Part shown: positions 27,742 to 36,317 of the stretch, piece by piece
Numbering within the stretch: position 1 is the first letter of the stretch
Layout of the letters: each line of letters starts with the position of its first letter
NCBI GenBank assembly: GCA_001275005.1
Contig: JWZX01003217.1
Span: 1 to 54,972, forward strand
Direction of reading: 5' to 3'
Source: Chrysochromulina tobinii
Taxonomy: Eukaryota; Haptophyta; Prymnesiales; Chrysochromulinaceae
DNA: 54,972 nt
Notes under the pieces: generated by a model
What the model was told of the DNA's origin: nothing
Database searches by the model: none
What the model saw: the letters and a program-made list of their open reading frames with translations, nothing else
Position numbers and translations under genes: made by a program

Positions 27742-27882
27742 AATAGTGCGATGGAAGAAACGAAATTTCGATTTCGTTTTCACAGACGCTCTTCACGGAT
27801 CACGCGTTCAGAGGGGGCGCAGTGGGCGTCGGTCGACGCACACACACGCGCGCGCGTGCGTCGAGCCCAACAAGGTGCGGGC

Positions 27883-29121
27883 ATGAGTTCGCTCTATCGT
27901 TCATCAATCAGCGGTTGCTTGCTGTCCGAGGTACGCCAGCCCTGCGGGCATGCTCACGCGTACCGCACACGCTCACGGCTGCACTGTCGATCTCGCGCGC
28001 AGCTTCTCACCGACATGATCGACAACGGGCAGCTCCCTGAGTACGCGTACGATATCGGCTTCGAGCACTTTGACAAAGAATGGTGTGAGCACTGGACGGT
28101 CACCGACTGGTCAGAGACCAAAGCGCCTGAGCTCAAGACCAGCATTAAGGCCTCGGTCGAGTGGTACCGGTCAGTGGACAATGTGTACACCTTCATGCTG
28201 CGCGACGCCATCTGCACCGGGTCCGCATTCACCGGCATTGCTGGCCCGCTGTGGAGCATCAAGGTTGGACGAATGAAGCTAGTCGCCGTCGACAGCAAAA
28301 ATGTAGCACTCGCGACGGCGACGGCAGTGGAGAATCTGGCGGCAGTCATTGCATCTGATGCAGCTGAAGTGGATGAGCACGACGATCTCACTTACGGGCT
28401 TGTCGATCCGCGGCATCCCATCAGGAGAGTTGCAGCGACGACTTTCGCGCCGCTGCCAAACGAATGGGCACGGGCACCGGCTTTAGACCGGCAAGAGGAG
28501 GAGCCGTGGCAAGCTGAGGAGGAGGCGTACGAGCGGCCGGCGGCACAGCGCCGTCGACTCCCACAATACGATGGGCCTGGTGACGGTCAAGAAGGTGGCG
28601 GGGGTGGTAGCGGCGGTGGAAGCCGTGGTGGCGGTAGCGGTGGTCGCAGTGGTGGCGGCAGCGGCGGCGGCGGTGGCGAAGATGCGTTCGACGAAGACGA
28701 TGACTTTGATGACGACGACGTGGTGGTTGCGACAAACGCTGCTCGTGCAGAGGACGACGAGGACGACGAGGACGACGAGGAGGGTCTGGCACCAGAAGCG
28801 GGCGCTGACGATGGCGTTCTTGGGCCCGATCCCAACGAGGTTGAGGACGGCGAGGAGGTGGACGAGGAAGAGCCTCTCAACTCAGATGACGACGAGGACG
28901 ACGAGGACGAGCGAGCGGGCGATGGGGCACTCGCTGATGGCGCCGTTGGGCCGCTGAACGCCGACGTCGTCAATCTCGTCTTGGCGCAATTCGACAAGGT
29001 GCGGCGTACGGGGGAGCTGTGGAAGCTCTCGCTGCGCGCCGGGATGGCCCACCTCGTGATCGAGGGCAAGAACAACCACTACGCGTTCGCCCGTGCCGAT
29101 TGCGAGTTTACGTTTGCGTAG
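27883..29121 (+). CDS. Single-chain TFIIA: gamma subunit fused to the beta half of the large subunit
   Basis: Exons 27883-27930 and 28003-29121 (GTACGC...CAG intron, 72 nt); 388 aa. N-terminal 125 residues match TFIIA gamma: LYRSSISG, then across the intron LLSE-LLTDMIDNGQLP, FEHFDKEW, and VDNVYTFMLRDA...IKVGRMKLVAVD, corresponding to the gamma helices and barrel strands. A linker with LPQYDGPGD (the conserved Q-DG-GD of the large subunit) leads to Gly-rich and Asp/Glu-rich tracts, EEPLNSDDDEDDEDE, and the beta-barrel half VNLVLAQFDKVRRTGELWKL...YAFARADCEFTF. The large subunit's N-terminal alpha helices were not found. TFIIA stabilises TBP on promoter DNA. One continuous frame after splicing supports a true fusion. 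An in-frame reading through the intron is possible but would interrupt the gamma helix. Confidence 0.8.
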   Translation: MSSLYRSSISGCLLSEVRQPCGHAHAYRTRSRLHCRSRAQLLTDMIDNGQLPEYAYDIGFEHFDKEWCEHWTVTDWSETKAPELKTSIKASVEWYRSVDNVYTFMLRDAICTGSAFTGIAGPLWSIKVGRMKLVAVDSKNVALATATAVENLAAVIASDAAEVDEHDDLTYGLVDPRHPIRRVAATTFAPLPNEWARAPALDRQEEEPWQAEEEAYERPAAQRRRLPQYDGPGDGQEGGGGGSGGGSRGGGSGGRSGGGSGGGGGEDAFDEDDDFDDDDVVVATNAARAEDDEDDEDDEEGLAPEAGADDGVLGPDPNEVEDGEEVDEEEPLNSDDDEDDEDERAGDGALADGAVGPLNADVVNLVLAQFDKVRRTGELWKLSLRAGMAHLVIEGKNNHYAFARADCEFTFA

Positions 29122-29377
29122 TTTTTGGGCGGCGGCGTCGTGCGGCGACCGCGGTTCTCGGGCTGATGGTGTCACCGTCACAAAATGGTTGGACGCTCAG
29201 TGAACTCCACACGGAGGGTCGAGTCTGCCGGCTCGTTTTTCAGTGTGAACGTCATCGCCCGTGCTGTGAACACATGTGAACACTGTTCGCCCTCTCAGAA
29301 TTTTTTGAAGGACACAAGAAAGTGCTTTCGGTCCACGGTTGTCTCTCCGACACGTGCGTCTTCCCAAAGCCGTGCAA

Positions 29378-30604
29378 ATGCTTGATGAGATCCGACACGC
29401 CGCCTTTGTAAGCCACGCGCAGAGAGGTGAGCGCGTCATCAGCCTCGACGGATCGCGGGCACGGCCTCCGCTTGCCTGCGATGGCTGCGGGAAGACACTG
29501 GAGCCACCTGTCGTGTTTTGCCCGCTCGTCGCCTCGGACGATAACTTACTGCCTCCCGGCTCGGACGGTGGCATGACCATGGACGGTGACGTTGGTGCTC
29601 GTGCGGATGACCAGTATTTCTGCTCTGAGTGCCGCTCAGTGCTCCTTGGCCCGCCATGCCGTGGCTGCGGGAAGCCCACGTCTCGAGCCGACGGCGTGTT
29701 GGCGGGCGACGCGCATTGGCACAAGCAGTGCTTGCGCTGCCCGCACGTGGCGTGCCAAGCACTACTTGGCGAGCGGTATTTCGTGCACGAGGACCGCATC
29801 TTTTGCCGCGAGCACTATCTTGCGCGGGCCGCCGAGCACTGCGCCGGATGTGGAGGCGTCGTCGACGGCGGCCTGCGTGCCCTCGGCCGCGCGTGGCACG
29901 AGGGCTGCCTGCGCTGTGCCGTGAGCGACGAGCCGCTCGTCGCGGGCGAGGCCTTCTTGCACGAGGGTCGGCCGGTCGCACCGACGGCGCGCGAGCGCAC
30001 TGCACCGCGGTGCCACGGGTGCGGCGAGCCGGCGACGGCGAATCGCGTGTACGCGCACGGTGTGGTCTACCACCATGACTGTTTCCGGTGCGTCCACTGC
30101 CGTGCAATCGTCGGCGAGCGCCGCTTCGTCATGTTCGACTCTGAGCCATACCTCGACGGCTGCTATCAGAAGCTCTTTGGTGCCTCGGCGGGCGAGGCTA
30201 TGCGCGCGCAGCTGCATGGAGAGATCCGACGATACGCACTCAGTGTGCCCCTGCTCCCATCGCTCGGCGCGCCCGGGCTGCAACGCTTCCTCATCAAGCA
30301 TGAGGAGCTCCTTCCGTCCGTGCGCCGTATGCTCCGCGAGCACGGCATCGTCCAGTTCGGATCCTTCCTATTTGAGCCACCGGCGGTCTCGAAGCCGTTG
30401 CTCATGCTGCACATGCAGATCCCGGTGATGCTCGATGCCGCAGAGGCGCTGCCGCAGCTCCTGCAGACCGACCGTATCGGTCAGGAGTGGGAGCAGCTCG
30501 TTGCCTCTGTGCACGACGCCCCCGGGTCGCGCGGACGAGCCTGGTACGAGAACATGGTCCAGGAATGTGGCTCCAAAGCCGAGCCGAGGGGTGAGGATTT
30601 GTGA
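29378..30604 (+). CDS. LIM-domain protein
   Basis: 408 aa from the ATG at 29378 (the frame is open further upstream but without ATG). About four LIM-like zinc modules occur: CDGCGKTLE...YFCSECRS, CRGCGKPTSRADG...HWHKQCLRCPHVAC...IFCREHY, CAGCGGVVDG...WHEGCLRC, and CHGCGEPATANRV...YHHDCFRCVHC, all with C-x2-C and H-x2-C spacing. The C-terminal 130 residues (after the last LIM) are helical, without recognised motif. LIM modules bind proteins, often of the actin cytoskeleton. The third module lacks the final Cys pair, replaced by ...GRPVAPTARERT. Confidence 0.75.
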   Translation: MLDEIRHAAFVSHAQRGERVISLDGSRARPPLACDGCGKTLEPPVVFCPLVASDDNLLPPGSDGGMTMDGDVGARADDQYFCSECRSVLLGPPCRGCGKPTSRADGVLAGDAHWHKQCLRCPHVACQALLGERYFVHEDRIFCREHYLARAAEHCAGCGGVVDGGLRALGRAWHEGCLRCAVSDEPLVAGEAFLHEGRPVAPTARERTAPRCHGCGEPATANRVYAHGVVYHHDCFRCVHCRAIVGERRFVMFDSEPYLDGCYQKLFGASAGEAMRAQLHGEIRRYALSVPLLPSLGAPGLQRFLIKHEELLPSVRRMLREHGIVQFGSFLFEPPAVSKPLLMLHMQIPVMLDAAEALPQLLQTDRIGQEWEQLVASVHDAPGSRGRAWYENMVQECGSKAEPRGEDL

Positions 30605-30800
30605 GCTGTTCAATGCGCACGTTAGTTGGCAGAATTCGTCTGAATTTTTAGAGGCGCGCGTGAGTGCGCGTGAGTGCGGAATTGCAAAACTTCCCCTCAA
30701 ACTTCCAGGTTTTGGGTTTTTTGGTTCTCCTGAGAAGTGCCCTGCCGAGACCCACAGGTCGCCCTCAGGCTGGCGTCTTCCACCTGACGTTCTTGTCGAC

Positions 30801-31805
30801 ATGGGTGCGGAGCAGAGCATAGTAGCAGAGCCCGCGGACGATCCTCCAACTGCGCCTCCTGCGCCGATTTCGAAACAAGCGTCATTTGTGTATCCTCCGC
30901 CGCCTCCAGTTTCAAGGGCTGCAAGCGTAGTGGCTCTCGGACCACCCCCACCGCCACCACCACCGCCGCCGCCCGACTTGCCCTCGATGCCGCAAGGCGT
31001 CATGGGCGGTATCATGGGCGAGGCTGCGTTGGCCGAGTATATGAAGGCCAAGAGTAACGGAAGCGCCGCAACAATTCACCTCGCGGGCGCGACGCCTGGC
31101 AACAACAATGCGCACTGCCTTGGCACCTACACGAAGAGTGGCAAAATGAACGCCGGGCGACACGTGTTTCAGCAGAGGAGCGGCTCGAATTCGCTATGGT
31201 TTGCTGAGTCAGGCGTTGAGGACAAGTGGGGGAACCGGCTTCCCGGCTCCTGGTATGTGGGTCCAAGCGCGATGATCGGCAATCGCCAGGGCTTCTTCAA
31301 GGTCACTCAGAACACTGATGTTCCTGAAGAAATCAGCGCTACGTGGCAAGTTTACTACGACGGAGCGTTGCACGACGCACCAAAAGTCAGAGTGCTCACG
31401 CCGACGCAGCACGCGCGTGAACTGCAGGCGTCGCTCTCGGGTGCCGCGCGCCAGGTGGCGATGACGGGGCGCATGCCCCATGGTCTCGACTGCTTCAGCG
31501 CCTTCGGCTTCAGCAAGCTGACGCAAGCTCTGAGCAGCAGCGGCCCGGTGGCTCAAATGGTCAACGACCGCTTCACTTACCTCAGCGACGACGGTGCGAT
31601 CTCTCTGTGGTATGTGGGAGCGCCACCCACGTGGCTCATCGGCAGCACCGCCGACATTGGCGGCCGCGCAGGCTTCATGATTGTCGAGGACAGTGCCCTC
31701 GTGCCGGAGCGAATCACGGCCACCTGGATGGTCTTTGACAATGGCACATGGGGCGCTGTTCCGGGCTTCAAGATTGCCGCGCAAGAGGACGAAATGGCGA
31801 CCTGA
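30801..31805 (+). CDS. Putatively myristoylated protein with duplicated small domain
   Basis: 334 aa from an ATG. The N-terminus MGAEQS fits the N-myristoylation rule (Gly2, small residue at 6). A Pro-rich segment (about 40-65) follows, then two repeats of a roughly 100-residue module. Each ends with comparable strands: WYVGPSAMIGNRQGFFKV...PEEISATWQVYYDG in the first and WLIGSTADIGGRAGFMIV...PERITATWMVFDNG in the second. No family was recognised. Membrane attachment is inferred from the first residues only. Confidence 0.65.
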   Translation: MGAEQSIVAEPADDPPTAPPAPISKQASFVYPPPPPVSRAASVVALGPPPPPPPPPPPDLPSMPQGVMGGIMGEAALAEYMKAKSNGSAATIHLAGATPGNNNAHCLGTYTKSGKMNAGRHVFQQRSGSNSLWFAESGVEDKWGNRLPGSWYVGPSAMIGNRQGFFKVTQNTDVPEEISATWQVYYDGALHDAPKVRVLTPTQHARELQASLSGAARQVAMTGRMPHGLDCFSAFGFSKLTQALSSSGPVAQMVNDRFTYLSDDGAISLWYVGAPPTWLIGSTADIGGRAGFMIVEDSALVPERITATWMVFDNGTWGAVPGFKIAAQEDEMAT

Positions 31806-32854
31806 GCGTGTTGCGACCCCCCGTGCCAGGAGCGACCCACGTGCCTGGAGCGTCCCCCCGTGCCTGGAGCGTCCCCGCGTGGCATTGTGCCGACAATTCG
31901 CAGGTCGAATGGCGAAAGGCGGGGATATTGCAGGTGCTTGAGTACATGGATTTGCCATCATCGTAGAGTGATCACTCTCTCGATCTCTCTCTCGCTGTCT
32001 CTTTGCTTACATCGCGTTCGTGTTGAACCGCGTGAAGTCGTGAGACATCCGTGAGCGCGGGTAAGCGCGGCGGGCGCTCGGCCCGACTCCGAGAGAACGC
32101 GGCGCCCCCGCCGCCGGTGTGCTGGACGAGCCGCGGTTACCGGCTTAAGATACCGGCCAACCGCTGCGCCACTCTGTTGCGCTGCGTGGCAGTATACTGG
32201 CGGTCGTGGCTTCTGGCCGGGATAGCGTCGAGGAATAGCGTATCCAAACGCGACCATTTGCTGGTTCCCATGTGCGTGGCGACGTAGTGGGAGGCGGCGT
32301 CGCCGACTCCGTCCACGGGCCCCGGTCGGTCGCGTTGGCCAGTGGCATATCCAAACGAAAGCTCGTGCGAAAGCCGAAACCGGTCCCAATTCTGTACAAT
32401 ATATGCGGTATCGATCGGCGATGTTCGAGTAAAATTCGGTACGGCCTCGAGTTTACAGTTTTATTCCATGTCCGGATTAGTACGTATAACTCTCCGCGCG
32501 GCTAGCGCCTAGCCGAGCCGAGTCGACCCGCTAGCGAATACGTCGTCGATCGCCATCCGACGATTCGCGCGATCCCGCCGGACTGTCGCACGCCGGCCCC
32601 GCCGCTCAGACCGAGACCCGTGCCCGCGGCTCTCGCGTCGCGCGGTATCCACTGTACTCTCTATAGACTATTCATGCACTAAGAAACTTCCATTACGGCC
32701 AGGCGGGCCCCGGTCCCCGCATTGGGCTGCCGGTCACGCGGGTCCCGTCCGGCGGAGGCAGCTGGCACAGACACGTGGACGCTTCGAACTAACAGCCCCG
32801 TTCTCCCGGCCCTCGTCGTGGACTGGCAACACATGGCGCTATAGACGAGAGAGG
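31806..32854. other. Long intergenic region: short tandem repeat, tRNA-like relic, no protein gene seen
   Basis: At 31821-31882 a unit of about 19 bp (GTGCCTGGAGCGTCCCCCC) is repeated about three times. A pyrimidine-rich CTCTCT tract lies at 31976-32004. A tRNA-like element lies at 32125-32175 (separate entry). The remainder to 32854 has no supported feature. The region is convergent between two genes. Confidence 0.5.
32125..32175 (-). pseudogene. tRNA-Lys(CTT)-like relic or tRNA-derived repeat fragment
   Basis: On the minus strand TGGCGCAGCGGTT (32159-32171) fits an RNA polymerase III A box/D arm. It is followed by CCGGT-ATCTTAA-GCCGG (32140-32156), a 5-bp anticodon stem (one G-T pair) with a 7-nt loop, T33, anticodon CTT and purine 37. 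The D arm is too short and no proper T arm or acceptor stem follows, so it is not a working tRNA. Confidence 0.3.
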
Positions 32855-35800
32855 CTACGCCTTGACCACGTTCCGGACTCGGCCCAGTCCGAGCTCTTTC
32901 AGCCTACGGATGGTGCGGGTCTCGAGCTCGCGCGCGGCCGACTTGGACTCGACCTCGACGAGCACACACTCCAAGAGCCGGTCAGCATGGCGCCGGCGGT
33001 GTTGCTGCAGCCGCCGCCCGATACTATCCGACTCGCCCACGTACAGCGCGGGTGCGACGGCGCTGCCGCTCACCTGGGCGCCCTCCTTGGCACCGAGCTG
33101 GAGCACGTACACGCAAGAGCGCCCATTCAACCGTGGCGGCGGTTGCCAGTCGGCGTGAACCTGAACGAGGTGGTCGCTGCCACTGAGCGCGCGTAGTACC
33201 TCACCTGCCGCGCACAGCTGACTCTTTCTCTGCTCGTCTGCCTTTGCGGCCGCTTCGACGTCGAGAATGGTCGCCGCCCACTCCTCCGCTGCTGTGCCAG
33301 TGCTGCCCTCACCCTCCTCCTCCTCCTCCTCCTCGCCGCCTTCCACCTCGCCGCCCTCCTCCTCGGCACGGGCTTTGCTCATGCCTGCCAGCAGAGCCTC
33401 GGCGCGCTCGACCAGGTCGGCGGGCAGCCCAGCGCCGCGCGCAACGTGGAGCGCGAGCGAGTTGCGGCTCATGCCCTCGGAAAGGGTGAAGCTCATGGCG
33501 ATACGGCCATCGGCGGCGGCCTCGGCTACCGGCAGGCACATCCAGCGGAGCGAGGGCAAGGTCGGCAGGCGCGCGAGCAGTGACTCGAGCTCATGCAGAT
33601 GCGTCGCGAAGACGGCGCTCATCTGGTGCCGGTCGAGCCACTCGAGCAGCGCTGCGGAGAGGGCAGTGCCCTCGTTCGTCGAGGTGCCCCGTCCGATCTC
33701 GTCGAGCATGAGAAGGGATCGACGCGTCCCCTCCCTTGTCATCAGCTGCAGGTCATCCATCTCTTGCGCAAACGCCGACTTGCCCTCGGCGGGCGCGTCG
33801 AAGGACGTTGTACGAAGGAAGAAGGCGTCGTAGCGCGGCACCGTCGCTGAACGCACGGGAGCCAGCAGACCGCTGTTGGCGAGGAGCGCCGCGACGAGCA
33901 TCGAGCGCATCAGCGACGACTTGCCCGCCATGTTGGGCGCAGTAAGCAGCCACAGACCGTCCCATGCGAGGGTGTTTGGCGTGGCTGCGTGCTGCGGGAG
34001 CCAGTATGGCCACACCCCCTCGAGCTCGAGCATGCGGTCCGCGTCGGACGCCGTCTTGAGCAAAGGCAGCGCCCATCGCTGCTCGAGGGCATATCCGACG
34101 TGTGCGGCCAGCGTGGTCGAGAGCAGCACCCAGTGTGCGGCTGTCACGAGCGTGGGCATAGCGGGCGCCAGCTCGTCGCACAGCCGCTGCAGATGCTCCT
34201 TGACGGCGCGCTCGGCACAGTCGCAAGCCTCGAGGTAGCGCACCGTGGCCTCGCGCATCCGTACGCTCAAGTACCGGTTGGCAAGCACGCGCTTGTTGCG
34301 ATCGCGGGCGGGCTCGAGGTGCGCTGGCGTGGGTGGTGAGCCTGGGCCCCGGACCCCATCGCCGCCTCCAAGATCGTCGCCTTCGCCATCGCCGCTATCG
34401 CCGTAGGCGGCCGCCGCGGCCGCGCTCCTGCGCACGTAGAGCTTGCCTGTGCCTCTGCGCAGGTAGATTGCGTTGTTGATGGTGTCGTGCACGACGATCT
34501 GCCCTGTGGCACGCACATCTTCGGCGACGCCGTCACAAAGCTCGCGTGCAGCGGCCTCGAGGGCCGCGTACTCGCCGGCCACCCTCTCCCGCCGAATGAG
34601 CTTACGGAAAGTACCCTCATTACGCTTGAAGAAGCCCTCCGGGATGAGGCCGTGCGCGTCCGTGCACGGCTCGTCGGCGGAGGTGGCCGCGCTGTCGGCC
34701 ACAAGACCCGTGATGTTCTCGTGCGCGCGGTGCGCGCTCTCGGCGAGGTGCGATGGGGAGAGTCGCAGGCCCGACTCCTCGGCGACGAGCGCGAGGAGCG
34801 CCTTGTTCAAACGCGCGAGCTCCGGCGAGCGTAGCGCCGCGTGCACTGCCGCGAGCACCTGCCGCAGCTCGAGGAAGAGCGGCGCGTTCGCTTGTCGCGC
34901 GAGGAGCAGCGAGACGAGCTTGCCTATCGGCACGGGGCGCGCCCTCGGCAGGGCGGTCGATAGCGCCACGAGTTCCGCGCACGCGTCGTGCATCGCGTCC
35001 GCCACCGACGGTCGCGGCGGGAGCAGCAGCCAGCGCCGGAGCAGATGCACGCACGCCGCAGGAGCGTCCGGCGGCAGCACGGAGCGCATCAGGTCGGGTA
35101 CGCCCGGCGCGGGCAGCAGCCCAATCTGCGTGGCGGTCGACATGAATAACGGTGTGGGCGGCGCGTCAAGACCCTCGCCCCGGGAGGGCAGTTGCCGAAA
35201 GGAGCGACCGTCCACCTGCGCTTCCTCCGCGACGAAGTCGATCATCGCCTGTGGGAAAGCGCCAGGGCTTGGCACGTTGAGCGCACGCTTCTCCAGGTGC
35301 GCGAGCGCGCGCGGGAGTGAGATGTCCCCGAGGTCGTTGATGAGGAGCGGCGGCGCGTGTGGACGTGCCGACAGCAGCGCGTGCAGCGCCGCGGGCGAGA
35401 GCCGCTGGTACAGCCGCCACGCACGCGAGTCGAGATGCACGAGCACGACCATGTAGCCGCTCGCGGTGGCGCTGACGCCCGCAAAGGGCGGCGGTTCGGC
35501 GTAGTCGATCTGGTAGGGCGAGAGGCACGCCTCGTAGTGATACACGGGCGAGGCGGGCGAGACTACTTGTGCAAGTACGCGCTGCTTCAGCTTGCGGAAG
35601 CGCCCCTCGCCTGTGCCGGCAGGCGCGACCTCCTCGTAGACCGCGACTGTGAGGCCCGCGGAAGTGAGCGCATCGAGCGTCGCCTGCACGTTCTGGACGG
35701 GACATCCGGCACGGCATTTGCTGCCCATAGGGTTGAGCCCCGCCCACTGCACAAGCATGAGCGCATCGAACCCGAACGCCTCGTAGAACTCACCCACACG

Positions 35801-36187
35801 AATGAGGAGCAGCTGATCAGGCCGCTTTTCCTTCTCGAGAACGGCGAACTCAACGAGCGTACCGCTCGTCCGCGCGACTTTGTTCTCGAAGCACAGGGCG
35901 TTTTCCGTCGAAAGGTATGGCACGAGCGCTATCGCTGCTGGCTTTGTCAGCTCGGCAAGCCGCTGCCGCCAAAAGGGAGTCAGCTGCAAGCTGCTCTCGC
36001 CGGCAGAGGAGGTGCACGCGATAGCCATGCGAAGCAGCGAGCGCTGCGGCAGCAGCGAGAGCGACGAAACGCCGAGGCAGGAGAACAACATGATGAGGAT
36101 CGCCGATACATGTACTTCGCCGATATGGATTGGTGACCTCAAATTCCCCACTACAACCTGTTTGGCGTAGGGCAATGCAGTGTCCAT
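32855..36187 (-). CDS. MSH1: Organellar MutS homologue with GIY-YIG nuclease domain (plant MSH1 type)
   Basis: 1,110 aa, intronless. The hydrophobic N-terminus suggests organelle targeting. MutS domain I landmark LLLIRVGEFYEAFGFDALML (about 128) is followed by GCPVQNVQATLDALTSAGL, as in plant MSH1. The ATPase has P-loop TAPNMAGKSS (about 751; the first Gly of GxxxxGKS is Ala) and Walker B LLMLDEIGRGTSTNEG (about 826). After a Glu-rich linker the C-terminus (about 1022-1110) is a GIY-YIG domain: VYVLQL, ALYVGESDSIGRRL and the catalytic Glu in ARELETRTIRRL. MSH1 keeps plant organelle genomes from recombining and mutating. Divergent from the cold-shock gene with 130 bp between the starts. A later Met in the leader could be the start. 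Confidence 0.9.
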   Translation of the reverse strand: MDTALPYAKQVVVGNLRSPIHIGEVHVSAILIMLFSCLGVSSLSLLPQRSLLRMAIACTSSAGESSLQLTPFWRQRLAELTKPAAIALVPYLSTENALCFENKVARTSGTLVEFAVLEKEKRPDQLLLIRVGEFYEAFGFDALMLVQWAGLNPMGSKCRAGCPVQNVQATLDALTSAGLTVAVYEEVAPAGTGEGRFRKLKQRVLAQVVSPASPVYHYEACLSPYQIDYAEPPPFAGVSATASGYMVVLVHLDSRAWRLYQRLSPAALHALLSARPHAPPLLINDLGDISLPRALAHLEKRALNVPSPGAFPQAMIDFVAEEAQVDGRSFRQLPSRGEGLDAPPTPLFMSTATQIGLLPAPGVPDLMRSVLPPDAPAACVHLLRRWLLLPPRPSVADAMHDACAELVALSTALPRARPVPIGKLVSLLLARQANAPLFLELRQVLAAVHAALRSPELARLNKALLALVAEESGLRLSPSHLAESAHRAHENITGLVADSAATSADEPCTDAHGLIPEGFFKRNEGTFRKLIRRERVAGEYAALEAAARELCDGVAEDVRATGQIVVHDTINNAIYLRRGTGKLYVRRSAAAAAAYGDSGDGEGDDLGGGDGVRGPGSPPTPAHLEPARDRNKRVLANRYLSVRMREATVRYLEACDCAERAVKEHLQRLCDELAPAMPTLVTAAHWVLLSTTLAAHVGYALEQRWALPLLKTASDADRMLELEGVWPYWLPQHAATPNTLAWDGLWLLTAPNMAGKSSLMRSMLVAALLANSGLLAPVRSATVPRYDAFFLRTTSFDAPAEGKSAFAQEMDDLQLMTREGTRRSLLMLDEIGRGTSTNEGTALSAALLEWLDRHQMSAVFATHLHELESLLARLPTLPSLRWMCLPVAEAAADGRIAMSFTLSEGMSRNSLALHVARGAGLPADLVERAEALLAGMSKARAEEEGGEVEGGEEEEEEEGEGSTGTAAEEWAATILDVEAAAKADEQRKSQLCAAGEVLRALSGSDHLVQVHADWQPPPRLNGRSCVYVLQLGAKEGAQVSGSAVAPALYVGESDSIGRRLQQHRRRHADRLLECVLVEVESKSAARELETRTIRRLKELGLGRVRNVVKA

Positions 36188-36317
36188 TGCACTTGTGAAG
36201 GAGAGCGTGAGTGGTGTGTCTCGTTGAACACGTGGCGCTCCCTGGCGTTCTGCGGGACCGATTTCATGTCGACGGCTTCGACTGCTTGGTTTGAGGAGCT
36301 AAGCAAACTTTCCGCCA

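Noticed and set aside
28421-29075. His/Arg- and Ser/Pro-rich minus-strand frames opposite the acidic part of TFIIA
   Set aside because: Complement of GAC/GGC repeats; the plus frame carries TFIIA motifs.
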